Shown here: positions 1 to 8,106 of the stretch, one piece after another
Layout: each line of letters starts with the position of its first letter
Position numbering within the stretch: position 1 is the stretch's first letter
Assembly: GCA_002490835.1 (NCBI GenBank)
Contig: DKUU01000027.1
Coordinates: 1 to 64,000 of the forward strand
Length of the DNA stretch: 64,000 bases
Direction: 5' to 3'
Origin: Lachnospiraceae bacterium UBA7196
GTDB taxonomy: Bacteria; Bacillota; Clostridia; Lachnospirales; Lachnospiraceae
Program-made: the position numbers and the translations under genes
The notes under the pieces: model-generated
What the model saw: only the letters and a program-made list of their open reading frames with translations
Databases searched by the model: none
Told to the model about the DNA's origin: nothing

Positions 1-1249
1 AGGAGCATACAGCGGTCAGAATCCCTACGGGAATCAGGCAGGAGCATATGGCGGTCAGCCTTACGGGAATCAGTCAGTCAGCTATAGCGGCCAGAATCCC
101 TACGGGAATCAGCCGGACAGCACCGGCGTGCTGATGCCTTATAGCGGACAGAATGGATATGGGGATCAGGCAAACACTTACAGCGCACAGTCTCCCTATG
201 GAAATCAGGCAGGCGGCGGGTTTGGCGGGCAGCCTCCTTATGGCGGGCAGCCTCCCTATGAAAATCCTTACAACCCCTACAGTCCTTATGCAAGACCGCA
301 GAAAAAGCAGCATGTGGGACTGATCGTGGGCATTGTGGCGGGCATTGTGATTCTGTTTGTCATAGCGGTCGTTGCTTTGGCGAACAAGGCGGCGAGCCTT
401 CTTCCCGTTAAGAATGAGGAAAATACCAGACGTGATGTCTACGATATGGACGACGATAAGTACGATCGTCATGAATATGATCATCGTGAGTATGATTACG
501 ATTATAATTATGATTATGACGATGATGATTTCTATGATGATTATTATGATTATGATGATTATTATGATGATTTCTATGGCGGCGATCAAAATTATGACGA
601 TGATAAGTATTATAATTTGCATGATGAGATCAAAAATAACTTATCCTATTCCGTGGAATTGTCGGATTATGAGTACGAGTCGGACTATGACAATGTTTAT
701 ATCATAGCGAACCTCCCGAAGATCGCGGGGGAGGATGTGCCGAATCTGGATACGCTTAACGAGAGCATTCAGAAGGAAGTGGATACGGTGATAGATATGT
801 TTGAGAAGGACTATGAAGACCGTGTCAAGGATAATGAGGACAATGCGTTTCAGGCAGGCCTTTCCTGCTATGTGACCTACATGGATGAGGATAAGTTGAG
901 CATCGTTTATGATGAGAAAATATACTGCTATATAGGAGACAATATCGAGGGGAGCGTACGACTGGTCTGTCTGAATGTGGACATGAAAAACGGCGTTGTT
1001 CTGGACAATAAAGATATGCTTGTGACGAACGATGCGTTTTCCGTGGAATTTCGGAATAAGAGTGATGAACAGAACGGATCGATCGATTATCTCACGGGCA
1101 AGACGGATCAGCAGATCACGAATTACTTTAACTCCGACAATATCATCGTCTTCTATACGCCCAAGGGCATGGAGATCGGCTTTAATTACGAGGAAGGCTG
1201 GGTGACGGTGACTTACGAGGAATACGAAAAATATTTGAAAGTCTTTTAG
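1..1249 (+). CDS. Repeat-rich single-pass membrane protein, 5'-truncated
   Basis: The reading frame is open from the first base, so the N-terminus lies outside the window; the first internal ATG is at 128. In order it holds Gly/Tyr/Gln/Asn repeats of the type YSGQNPYGNQ, a basic stretch (PQKKQH), one membrane helix (GLIVGIVAGIVILFVIAVV), an extremely Asp/Tyr-rich linker (about bases 440-640), and a C-terminal globular domain ending in TPKGMEIGFNYEEGWVTVTYEEYEKYL. That ending resembles the DUF3298/RsiV-like extracytoplasmic domains common in Lachnospiraceae proteins. A cytoplasmic low-complexity tail with an outside sensor or peptidoglycan-binding domain is the likely topology. Function unknown. 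A terminator follows. Confidence 0.75.
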   Translation, partial: GAYSGQNPYGNQAGAYGGQPYGNQSVSYSGQNPYGNQPDSTGVLMPYSGQNGYGDQANTYSAQSPYGNQAGGGFGGQPPYGGQPPYENPYNPYSPYARPQKKQHVGLIVGIVAGIVILFVIAVVALANKAASLLPVKNEENTRRDVYDMDDDKYDRHEYDHREYDYDYNYDYDDDDFYDDYYDYDDYYDDFYGGDQNYDDDKYYNLHDEIKNNLSYSVELSDYEYESDYDNVYIIANLPKIAGEDVPNLDTLNESIQKEVDTVIDMFEKDYEDRVKDNEDNAFQAGLSCYVTYMDEDKLSIVYDEKIYCYIGDNIEGSVRLVCLNVDMKNGVVLDNKDMLVTNDAFSVEFRNKSDEQNGSIDYLTGKTDQQITNYFNSDNIIVFYTPKGMEIGFNYEEGWVTVTYEEYEKYLKVF

Positions 1250-1262
1250 AATAGACAGGAAG

Positions 1263-1295
1263 GCGCAGGCGTCGGTTGATGCCCGCGCTTTTTTT
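1263..1295 (+). terminator. Rho-independent terminator of the first gene
   Basis: GCGCAGGC pairs with GCCCGCGC (one mismatch, one possible G-U) and is followed by seven T. It lies 13 bases after the stop codon at 1249. Confidence 0.8.
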
Positions 1296-1355
1296 GGCGG
1301 ACAGGCGGATGTTGGTTTACATAAGTATATATTTCTCCAATTATAAAATTAAGGC

Positions 1356-1384
1356 TTGAGAAGAGAATGATTCTTTGTTACAAT
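1356..1384 (+). promoter_or_regulatory. Promoter upstream of the recA leader region
   Basis: TTGAGA (1356-1361), 17-bp spacer, TACAAT (1379-1384), a near-consensus sigma-A promoter. It would start transcription near 1391, just before the foldable segment at 1401-1450 and about 180 bp upstream of the SOS promoter of recA. Confidence 0.6.
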
Positions 1385-1400
1385 AAATTTGTCTGAGTAC

Positions 1401-1450
1401 ATGGAATCTGTTATGCGTAAGCATATCTGGCATTTCGCCGCAAATTCCAT
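1401..1450 (+). ncRNA. Candidate three-way-junction leader RNA upstream of recA
   Basis: A perfect 7-bp closing stem (ATGGAAT 1401-1407 with ATTCCAT 1444-1450) encloses two hairpins: TATGC-GTAA-GCATA (1412-1425, a GNRA-type loop) and GGC-ATTTC-GCC (1429-1439). It lies directly after a good promoter. I do not recognise it as a known riboswitch class; it does not match the purine, preQ1 or c-di-GMP cores I can recall. A GGAGGG followed by a six-codon GTG frame lies about 20 bases downstream (near 1475-1505), which could be a leader peptide or chance. Confidence 0.35.
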
Positions 1451-1536
1451 CGACTTTACTAAAAAATGAGAGGAAGGAGGGCAAAGTGTCATTTATGGGA
1501 CAGTAAAAGTGCTACCATACAAAAAATAAAAAAGAT

Positions 1537-1565
1537 TTGACAAAACCGAACATTTGTTTTATTCT
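1537..1565 (+). promoter_or_regulatory. recA promoter
   Basis: TTGACA (1537-1542), 17-bp spacer, TATTCT (1560-1565). One LexA box lies inside the spacer and a second lies at the expected start site, as in classical SOS promoters. Confidence 0.85.
1547..1560 (+). promoter_or_regulatory. LexA (DinR) box 1
   Basis: CGAACATTTGTTTT is close to the Firmicutes LexA consensus GAACRNRYGTTC, with deviations in the right half. It sits between the -35 and -10 of the recA promoter. Confidence 0.7.
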
Positions 1566-1571
1566 ATTACA

Positions 1572-1585
1572 AGAACAGATGTTCT
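1572..1585 (+). promoter_or_regulatory. LexA (DinR) box 2
   Basis: AGAACAGATGTTCT matches the Firmicutes LexA consensus GAACRNRYGTTC at every defined position. It overlaps the predicted transcription start, 22 bp upstream of the recA start codon. Confidence 0.85.
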
Positions 1586-1606
1586 ATTAGAAAAGGAGAA
1601 CAGAAC

Positions 1607-2689
1607 ATGGAAAGAGATGAGAAATTAAAAGCGTTGGATGCGGCCTTAGGGCAGATAGAGAGACAGTTTGGCAAAGGGGCAGTGATGAAGCTGGGGGACC
1701 CTTCCGTGCAGATGAATGTGGAGACGATTCCTACGGGTTCCTTAAGTCTGGATATCGCGCTGGGGCTGGGCGGCATTCCCAAAGGCAGAGTGATCGAGAT
1801 CTACGGACCCGAGTCCAGCGGTAAGACCACGGTTACCCTGCATATGATCGCGGAAGTGCAAAAGCGCGGCGGTATCGCGGGCTTTATCGATGCGGAACAT
1901 GCGCTGGATCCCGTCTATGCGAAAAATATCGGCGTAGATATCGACAATCTTTACATTTCCCAGCCGGACTGCGGCGAGCAGGCGCTGGAGATCACGGAGA
2001 CCATGGTGCGTTCGGGAGCAGTAGATATTATCGTGGTGGACTCAGTGGCGGCGCTGGTGCCAAAGGCGGAGATCGACGGCGACATGGGGGACAGTCATGT
2101 GGGACTGCAGGCGAGACTGATGTCTCAGGCCCTCAGAAAACTGACGGCAGTCATCAGCAAGTCGAACTGCACGGTCGTCTTTATCAATCAGCTCAGAGAG
2201 AAGGTGGGCGTGATGTTCGGCAATCCGGAGACGACTACGGGCGGACGCGCCCTGAAGTTTTACTCTTCCGTACGGCTGGACGTCAGACGTATCGAGTCCT
2301 TAAAGCAGGGCGGAGAGGTGATCGGCAACAGGACCAGAGTTAAGATCGTTAAGAATAAGGTGGCTCCTCCTTTCAAGGAGGCTGAATTTGACATTATGTT
2401 TGGCGAGGGTATTTCCACAGAGGGCGATATCCTCGATCTGGCAGCGGAAAATAATATTGTCAATAAGAGCGGCGCGTGGTATGCCTACGAGGGCAATAAG
2501 ATCGGTCAGGGCAGGGAGAATGCCAAGCAGTATCTGAAGGATAATCCACAGGTCTGCGCTGAGATCGAGAGGAGAGTCCGGGAACTTTTTAATATGGACA
2601 CGGATCCTGCGCCGGAGATGCCGGCAAAGGAGACAGATGCGGAGACGACCGCGAAATCCTCTGAGAAAGGGAAGTCTGGGAAGGCGTGA
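1607..2689 (+). CDS. recA: Recombinase RecA
   Basis: 360 residues, normal for RecA. It is an ATP-dependent DNA strand-exchange protein for homologous recombination and the co-protease for LexA self-cleavage. The Walker A motif GPESSGKT is at residues 67-74, with IVVDSVAALVPKAEIDGDMGD and the L2-region motif MFGNPETTTGG further on. The C-terminal tail is acidic then Lys-rich. The start follows AAAAGGAG by a normal spacing. Two LexA boxes indicate SOS control. recX follows 20 bp downstream, the usual regulatory pairing. Confidence 0.98.
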   Translation: MERDEKLKALDAALGQIERQFGKGAVMKLGDPSVQMNVETIPTGSLSLDIALGLGGIPKGRVIEIYGPESSGKTTVTLHMIAEVQKRGGIAGFIDAEHALDPVYAKNIGVDIDNLYISQPDCGEQALEITETMVRSGAVDIIVVDSVAALVPKAEIDGDMGDSHVGLQARLMSQALRKLTAVISKSNCTVVFINQLREKVGVMFGNPETTTGGRALKFYSSVRLDVRRIESLKQGGEVIGNRTRVKIVKNKVAPPFKEAEFDIMFGEGISTEGDILDLAAENNIVNKSGAWYAYEGNKIGQGRENAKQYLKDNPQVCAEIERRVRELFNMDTDPAPEMPAKETDAETTAKSSEKGKSGKA

Positions 2690-2709
2690 GCAATGTGAGG
2701 GAATGACAA

Positions 2710-3327
2710 ATGATCGTGACGCAGTTGACAGCCCTGCCCAAGGGGCGATACCGGGTCGAAATGGAGGATAGTACCTCTTTTGTCCTGTATCGGGGAGAAC
2801 TTGCAAAATTGGATATCAGGGAGGGCGGCGAAGTCCCGGAGGAGACCCTGCGCAGGATCAAAGAGGAGATACTGCCGCTGCGCGCGAAGAAGCGTGTGCT
2901 GAATCTGCTGCAAAGAAGGGACTATACGACCGCAGGACTGCGGGAAAAACTGCGGGAGGGCGGCTATCCGGAAGTATGTATCGAAGAAGCGGTCGTCTAC
3001 GCGGCGTCTTACGGTTATGTAGATGACGCACGTTACGCGGAGGATTTCATCCGCTGTCAGATGGAGAAGAGGAGCAGGAGGCGCATCGAGCAGGATCTTA
3101 TGAAAAAGGGCATTTCCAGAGAGCTGGTCGACGGGATTTTTGAACGGCTGGCAGCGGATGGTATGTCGCAGGACGAAGAGCAGATGATCAGAGCGCTTCT
3201 GAAAAAGAAAAATTTTGACGGCAGGACGGCAACGGGACAGGAAAAACAAAGGATGTACGCGTTTCTTTACAGAAGAGGCTTTCACACGGAGACAATCAGC
3301 AGAGCTCTTTTGCTTGACATAACATAA
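2710..3327 (+). CDS. recX: Regulatory protein RecX
   Basis: 205 residues. RecX family proteins bind RecA filaments and modulate their growth. An N-terminal beta-rich segment is followed by the three-helix repeats typical of RecX: the RDYTTAGLREKL motif, then GYVDDARYAEDFI (the conserved Y-[IV]-[ND]-D-x-x-[FY]-A core), then KRSRRRIEQDLMKKGIS. It lies 20 bp after recA and is probably co-transcribed from the SOS promoter. The promoter of rny starts inside its last codons. Confidence 0.95.
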   Translation: MIVTQLTALPKGRYRVEMEDSTSFVLYRGELAKLDIREGGEVPEETLRRIKEEILPLRAKKRVLNLLQRRDYTTAGLREKLREGGYPEVCIEEAVVYAASYGYVDDARYAEDFIRCQMEKRSRRRIEQDLMKKGISRELVDGIFERLAADGMSQDEEQMIRALLKKKNFDGRTATGQEKQRMYAFLYRRGFHTETISRALLLDIT

Positions 3328-3342
3328 AATTCAGTATAGAAT
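3314..3342 (+). promoter_or_regulatory. Promoter of rny
   Basis: TTGACA (3314-3319, inside the last codons of recX), 17-bp spacer, TAGAAT (3337-3342). It gives rny its own transcript with a leader of roughly 105 bases. Confidence 0.75.
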
Positions 3343-3370
3343 TAATATGTTGTAGTTTTGCTGACTATCG

Positions 3371-3401
3371 GGCTGTCATTTTTTGGCAACAACCGACAGC
3401 C
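3371..3401 (+). promoter_or_regulatory. Hairpin in the rny 5' leader
   Basis: GGCTGTC pairs perfectly with GACAGCC over a 17-base loop. No T-run follows, so it is not a standard terminator. A second small stem, GGAG-GTG-CTCC (3441-3450), involves the Shine-Dalgarno of rny itself. Post-transcriptional control of rny is possible but unproven. Confidence 0.45.
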
Positions 3402-3455
3402 GACAATAGATTTGGTAATCGTACAATGAAAACTAAATAAGGAGGTGCTCCTGTA

Positions 3456-5006
3456 ATGTGGTGGCAAGTTTTGATAGCAATAGCTGTCACACTGGTGATT
3501 TCTATCCCGGCAACTGCGGTGATCGCGACCAACTATCATAAAAAGATGACGGAAGCGAAGCTCGGCAATGCGGAGGAGAAAGCCAGAGAGATCATTGACG
3601 AAGCTCTCAAAACTGCTGAGACGAAGAAGCGCGAGTCGCTGCTTGAGGTCAAGGAAGAGTCCATTCGCACAAAGAATGAGTTGGACAAGGAAATCAAGGA
3701 ACGGCGTGCTGAAGCGCAGCGCTATGAACGTCGCGTGCAGCAGAAGGAAGAGAACATCGACAAGAAAGCGGACGCTATTGAGAAGAAAGAAGCGAGCTTA
3801 GCTGAGAAGGAAGAGTCACTGGCAAAGCAGCGCGAAGAAATTTCTAAACTGAGCGAACAAAGATTACAGGAACTGGAACGAATCTCTGGATTGACCTCCG
3901 AACAGGCAAAAGATTATCTGTTGAAAATTGTTGAAGATGAAGTGAAACACGAAACTGCTGTCATGATCAAAGAGATGGAGAGCAGGGCAAAGGAGGAAGC
4001 GGATAAGAAGGCGAAGGAATACGTCGTAACGGCGATACAGAAGTGTGCGGCCGATCATGTATCCGAGACCACGATTTCCGTGGTACAGCTTCCCAATGAC
4101 GAGATGAAGGGCAGGATCATTGGTAGAGAGGGCCGTAATATCAGGACGCTCGAAACGATGACCGGCGTAGATCTGATTATTGACGATACGCCCGAAGCAG
4201 TCATTTTGTCCGGCTTTGATCCGATCCGCAGGGAAGTCGCGAGAATCGCACTGGAAAAGCTGATCGTAGACGGGCGCATTCATCCGGCCAGAATTGAAGA
4301 GATGGTGGAGAAGGCGCAGAAGGAAGTTGAAGTCATGATCAAGGAAGAGGGTGAAGCAGCTACCCTCGAAGTCGGTGTACATGGCATCCATCCTGAGTTG
4401 GTCAGACTGCTCGGTAAGATGCGCTTTAGAACCAGCTATGGACAGAACGCGTTAAAGCATTCTATCGAGGTGGCGCAGTTGTCCGGCCTTCTGGCGGCAG
4501 AAATGGGACTAGATGTCAGGATGGCGAAGCGTGCCGGTTTACTGCATGATATCGGCAAAGCGGTGGATCATGAGATGGAAGGATCCCATATCCAGCTCGG
4601 CGTAGAGTTGTGCAGAAAATATAAGGAAGGGCCGGTCGTTATCAATGCGGTGGAATCCCATCACGGCGATGTGGAGGCCCAGTCTCTGATCGCCTGTCTG
4701 GTGCAGGCGGCGGATACGATATCTGCTGCAAGGCCGGGCGCGAGAAGAGAGACCTTAGAGACATACACAACAAGATTAAAACAATTAGAAGACATCACAA
4801 ACAATTTCAAAGGTGTAGACAAATCTTTTGCTATTCAGGCAGGTAGAGAGATTCGTGTAATGGTAGTTCCGGAACAGATCAATGATTCTGATATGGTACT
4901 CCTTGCGAGAGATATCTCCAAGCAGATTGAGGCTGAATTGGAATATCCCGGACAGATCAAAGTAAATGTGATCCGAGAGAGCCGTGTCATAGACTATGCC
5001 AAATAG
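3456..5006 (+). CDS. rny: Ribonuclease Y
   Basis: 516 residues, full length. RNase Y is the membrane-anchored endoribonuclease that starts mRNA decay in Firmicutes. It has an N-terminal membrane helix (WWQVLIAIAVTLVISIPATAVIA), a long charged coiled coil (about residues 30-180), a KH RNA-binding domain with GRIIGREGRNIR near residue 217, and an HD hydrolase domain with HDIGKAVDHE near residue 363. GGAGGT precedes the ATG. A strong terminator follows, making it a single-gene unit. Confidence 0.98.
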   Translation: MWWQVLIAIAVTLVISIPATAVIATNYHKKMTEAKLGNAEEKAREIIDEALKTAETKKRESLLEVKEESIRTKNELDKEIKERRAEAQRYERRVQQKEENIDKKADAIEKKEASLAEKEESLAKQREEISKLSEQRLQELERISGLTSEQAKDYLLKIVEDEVKHETAVMIKEMESRAKEEADKKAKEYVVTAIQKCAADHVSETTISVVQLPNDEMKGRIIGREGRNIRTLETMTGVDLIIDDTPEAVILSGFDPIRREVARIALEKLIVDGRIHPARIEEMVEKAQKEVEVMIKEEGEAATLEVGVHGIHPELVRLLGKMRFRTSYGQNALKHSIEVAQLSGLLAAEMGLDVRMAKRAGLLHDIGKAVDHEMEGSHIQLGVELCRKYKEGPVVINAVESHHGDVEAQSLIACLVQAADTISAARPGARRETLETYTTRLKQLEDITNNFKGVDKSFAIQAGREIRVMVVPEQINDSDMVLLARDISKQIEAELEYPGQIKVNVIRESRVIDYAK

Positions 5007-5015
5007 TAAGAAAGA

Positions 5016-5042
5016 CCCCGCAAAGACCCTGCGGGGTTTTCC
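5016..5042 (+). terminator. Terminator of rny
   Basis: CCCCGCA-(7-base loop)-TGCGGGG followed by TTTT, 9 bases after the rny stop codon. Confidence 0.92.
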
Positions 5043-5107
5043 TATTCTCTGAGCAATTTTACCATAAACCCCGTCTTTTGTAAGAGAAAATTGTCCTTTC
5101 TGCATAC

Positions 5108-5136
5108 TTGTGAAAATCCTGTAATTATAGTAGAAT
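5108..5136 (+). promoter_or_regulatory. Promoter of the aspartate aminotransferase gene
   Basis: TTGTGA (5108-5113), 17-bp spacer, TAGAAT (5131-5136). A perfect 10-bp palindrome, TTGTATACAA (5153-5162), lies about 10 bp after the predicted start site. Its form suits a GntR/FadR-type operator, though no such regulator is nearby. Confidence 0.55.
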
Positions 5137-5209
5137 AATTAGCGGTGTATGATTGTATACAATTATTATGTTATAATATAACACACTATAGAAGGAGAGC
5201 TTACAGATC

Positions 5210-6496
5210 ATGAAACCGTACAGTGAGATGAGCAAAGAGGAACTGGAAGCGCAGAAGGCGGAACTTACGAAGCAGTTTGAGCAGGCAAAGGAGAAAGGCT
5301 TAAAGCTGGATATGTCGAGGGGAAAGCCGGAACCGGCGCAGCTTGATATGGGAATGGGGCTTTTGGATGTCCTGACTTCGTCGTCTGACATGAAATGTAT
5401 GGAGGGGATCGATACCAGAAACTATGGCCTGATGGACGGTATTACGGAGGCAAAACATCTGATGGCGGATGTGATGAGCGTGCCGGCGGAGAATGTGATC
5501 GTCTACGGAAATTCCAGCCTTGCGATCATGTACGATACGATCTCCCGCTCTGTGACCCATGGCGTTATGGGTTCTACGCCCTGGTGCAAGCTGGATCAGG
5601 TGAAATTTTTATGTCCGGTGCCCGGATATGACAGGCATTTTGCAATCACGCAGCATTTTGGAATCGAGATGATACCTATTCCCATGACGGCGGATGGCCC
5701 CGACATGGATCTGGTGGAGAAGTATGTGTCGGAGGATGAGTCGGTCAAAGGTATCTGGTGTGTGCCGAAATACTCGAACCCTTCCGGCGTTTCTTATTCG
5801 GATGAGACGGTGCGGCGATTTGCAGCCTTAAAGCCTGCAGCGAAAGATTTCCGTATCTACTGGGATAACGCCTATGCGGTGCATCACCTCTATGAGGATA
5901 AGCGGGATGAGATCTTAGAGATATTAAGCGAGTGCGAGAAAGCGGGCAACCCCGATATGGTGTTTGAGTTCTGTTCCACCTCAAAGATCACTTTTTCGGG
6001 CGCGGGCATGGCGGCGATGGCTTCCTCAGCGGCTAATCTGGCGGACACAAAGAAGACCCTTACCCTGCAGACCATTGGTTATGATAAGGTAAATCAGCTC
6101 CGTCACGCCAGATATTTTAAGAATCTGGAGGGAATGCTTGCGCATATGAAAAAGCATGCGAATATCATCCGTCCGAAGTTTGAGGCGGTGCTTGCGGTGT
6201 TAGAGAGAGAGCTTGGCGGTCTGGGAATCGGCGAGTGGACAAAGCCCCTCGGCGGCTATTTTATCTCCTTTAACGCGATGGAGGGCTGCGCAAAGGCAAT
6301 CGTCGCCAAATGTAAGGAGGCGGGCGTTGTGCTGACCGGAGCGGGGGCTACCTACCCCTACGGAAAGGATCCCAAGGATAGCAATATCCGCATCGCGCCC
6401 ACGTTTCCTACAGCACAAGAGATGGCGCAGGCCACAGATCTGTTCGTGCTGTGCGTGAAGTTAGTCAGCGTGGAGAAACTCTTACAGACGGCATAA
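5210..6496 (+). CDS. Aspartate aminotransferase, type Ic (PLP-dependent)
   Basis: 428 residues. It belongs to the fold-type I PLP aminotransferases and specifically resembles the AspAT type Ic group (Corynebacterium AspT-like), shown by the N-terminal DMSRGKPEPAQLDM motif. It would interconvert aspartate and 2-oxoglutarate with oxaloacetate and glutamate. Visible motifs are KYSNPSGVSYS (PLP/substrate loop), the YWDNAYAVH segment with the Asp and Tyr that contact the cofactor, and the lysine motif CSTSKITFSGAG. Start after GAAGGAGAG. Cytosolic, no signal peptide. A terminator separates it from the Nudix gene. Confidence 0.92.
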   Translation: MKPYSEMSKEELEAQKAELTKQFEQAKEKGLKLDMSRGKPEPAQLDMGMGLLDVLTSSSDMKCMEGIDTRNYGLMDGITEAKHLMADVMSVPAENVIVYGNSSLAIMYDTISRSVTHGVMGSTPWCKLDQVKFLCPVPGYDRHFAITQHFGIEMIPIPMTADGPDMDLVEKYVSEDESVKGIWCVPKYSNPSGVSYSDETVRRFAALKPAAKDFRIYWDNAYAVHHLYEDKRDEILEILSECEKAGNPDMVFEFCSTSKITFSGAGMAAMASSAANLADTKKTLTLQTIGYDKVNQLRHARYFKNLEGMLAHMKKHANIIRPKFEAVLAVLERELGGLGIGEWTKPLGGYFISFNAMEGCAKAIVAKCKEAGVVLTGAGATYPYGKDPKDSNIRIAPTFPTAQEMAQATDLFVLCVKLVSVEKLLQTA

Positions 6497-6524
6497 ATAA
6501 AGTTGGTTCAATGGGTTGTGGCAG

Positions 6525-6567
6525 ATATGGTTTCCGTGTAGAATAAAATACGGGAACCATATTTTAT
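6525..6567 (+). terminator. Terminator of the aminotransferase gene
   Basis: ATATGGTT(t)CCGT pairs with ACGG(g)AACCATAT over a 12-base loop and is followed by TTTTATT. Confidence 0.85.
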
Positions 6568-6592
6568 TATGTAATATGAAAGGACAAAAATC

Positions 6593-7129
6593 ATGGATAA
6601 TTACGAGAGACTTGGCAGGGAACTGATTCACAAGGGCGCGATTATAGACTATTATCAGGATACGATCCGCGTGGCTAACGGCAATGTGGTCAAGTGGGAC
6701 CTGATCGATCACAAGGGCGCAGCGGCAGTGGTGGCGGTAAAGGACGACGGCAGGCTTTTGATGGTCAGACAGTATCGGAATGCGCTGGACCGGGAGACGC
6801 TAGAAATTCCGGCAGGGGGCTTAAACGGCAGGGACGAGCCGACTGAGATCGCTGCGGCGAGGGAACTGGAGGAAGAGACGGGCTATGTTGCGGGGAAGCT
6901 GGAACTGCTGCTGAGCCTGCGCACGACGGTTGCCTTTTGTAATGAGAAGATCGACGTCTATCTGGCGACCGACCTTAAGAAGGGGAAGCAGCATCTTGAC
7001 GAGGATGAATTCTTGAATGCCGAGAGCCACGACCTTGACGAGCTGATCCAAATGATCTACGACTGTAAGATCCAGGACGGGAAGACGGTGGCGTCGCTGC
7101 TTGCCTACAAGAATAAATTCTGTAGATGA
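6593..7129 (+). CDS. Nudix hydrolase, ADP-ribose pyrophosphatase type
   Basis: 178 residues, normal for NudF/YqkG-type ADP-ribose pyrophosphatases, which cleave ADP-ribose to AMP and ribose 5-phosphate. The Nudix box is complete: GGLNGRDEPTEIAAARELEEETGY, matching GX5EX7REUXEEXGU. The upstream YYQDTIRVANG and VRQYRNALDRETLEIPAG segments are typical of this subfamily (the RQYR substrate loop). The start ATG follows GAAAGGAC. Substrate specificity is inferred from the subfamily. Confidence 0.93.
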   Translation: MDNYERLGRELIHKGAIIDYYQDTIRVANGNVVKWDLIDHKGAAAVVAVKDDGRLLMVRQYRNALDRETLEIPAGGLNGRDEPTEIAAARELEEETGYVAGKLELLLSLRTTVAFCNEKIDVYLATDLKKGKQHLDEDEFLNAESHDLDELIQMIYDCKIQDGKTVASLLAYKNKFCR

Positions 7130-7291
7130 CAGAATTTGTTATGTAAACACAACAAGCAACCAAAGAATGATACCAATTCATGGTCTTGTATTGTGCTTGG
7201 AAAGCGGAATCCCTATTTAGGAAATTCCTGTCATGCCTCGTCCAAACACGACATATACATGCCATAAGAGAGTGACAAAGGCGGTAGGGCG

Positions 7292-7897
7292 GTGCGCAAA
7301 CAGTCCTTTATGCAAAATGGCTATCATATGGCCTATTTGTTTCTGATCGGTCTTTTCATTGGTATTCTGATCGTGAATCTGGGTCATGAGGCTTGGATCG
7401 AGAATGGCAGCCTTTTGGGGACGGACATGATGAGCCGTTTAAAGAGCAGCAGACCGGAGGGGGCGGGAATAGTCGCCTATATCCTGCGCCACCGGCTGTC
7501 GGCGGTCTGTATGCTGGGCTTGATTTCTACGACCATGATCGGTTTGCCGGTTCTTTGTGCATACATCTGTTATACGGGGCTGGCGGCCGGTTGTCTTTTG
7601 TCAGTGGCTGTGATCCGTTACGGGATCAGGGGACTTCTCTTTATGGCGGCGGCTGTCTTTCCGCAGGCACTGCTTCTGATTCCCGCTTATGCGGGGCTAT
7701 TTCTCTGGGCGGTCAGCCTGAACCGTACGCTCTACGCTTCCCGGACAAATCTGTCCGCGTATGAGCGTTTCAGCAGACGTTTTTATTTGGAAAAATGTGC
7801 ACAGATGATCGGAATCATGGCAGTTGTCATAATTGGATGCCTGCTTGAAAGTTATGTCAATCCTAATATTCTGCATTTCGTCTTAAAAATTTTTTAA
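7292..7897 (+). CDS. spoIIM: SpoIIM-family membrane protein
   Basis: 201 residues with about five hydrophobic helices. The fold and spacing match stage II sporulation protein M, part of the SpoIID-SpoIIM-SpoIIP peptidoglycan-degrading machine that drives engulfment. Visible features are an N-terminal helix (YLFLIGLFIGILIVNLG), central hydrophobic helices with Gly-rich turns (GLAAGCLLSVAVIRYGIRG), and a C-terminal helix. The GTG at 7292 has a weak ribosome site, so an ATG at 7310 is possible. It precedes xerD, an arrangement I recall from several clostridia. Confidence 0.82.
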   Translation: MRKQSFMQNGYHMAYLFLIGLFIGILIVNLGHEAWIENGSLLGTDMMSRLKSSRPEGAGIVAYILRHRLSAVCMLGLISTTMIGLPVLCAYICYTGLAAGCLLSVAVIRYGIRGLLFMAAAVFPQALLLIPAYAGLFLWAVSLNRTLYASRTNLSAYERFSRRFYLEKCAQMIGIMAVVIIGCLLESYVNPNILHFVLKIF

Positions 7898-8015
7898 AAA
7901 AATTTTTATATGCTGTTTTTCCCAGATATAGTAGACATAAAATCATTTGCGACCGATATGTTGTGCCTTGCCTGAAAAATACCGCAAACGCCCGTAAAAT
8001 CGGGAAAATTTCCAT

Positions 8016-8044
8016 TTGCTTTTCTGAAAAAATCTGATTATAAT
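8016..8044 (+). promoter_or_regulatory. Promoter of xerD
   Basis: TTGCTT (8016-8021), 17-bp spacer, TATAAT (8039-8044). The predicted start site lies about 55 bp before the xerD start codon. Confidence 0.7.
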
Positions 8045-8106
8045 GATACTCAGACAGTGTTTTGATTTACATAAAGAGAACGCACAGGGAAGGATTTCCG
8101 GGCAGA

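Noticed and set aside
74..622. Long minus-strand frame of almost only Ile opposite the first gene
   Set aside because: It is the complement of the TATGAT-type repeats that encode the Asp/Tyr-rich linker; no ribosome site and no family resemblance.
3371..3401. Hairpin after recX read as a recX terminator
   Set aside because: No T-run follows and it lies downstream of a good promoter, so a 5'-leader stem of rny fits better.
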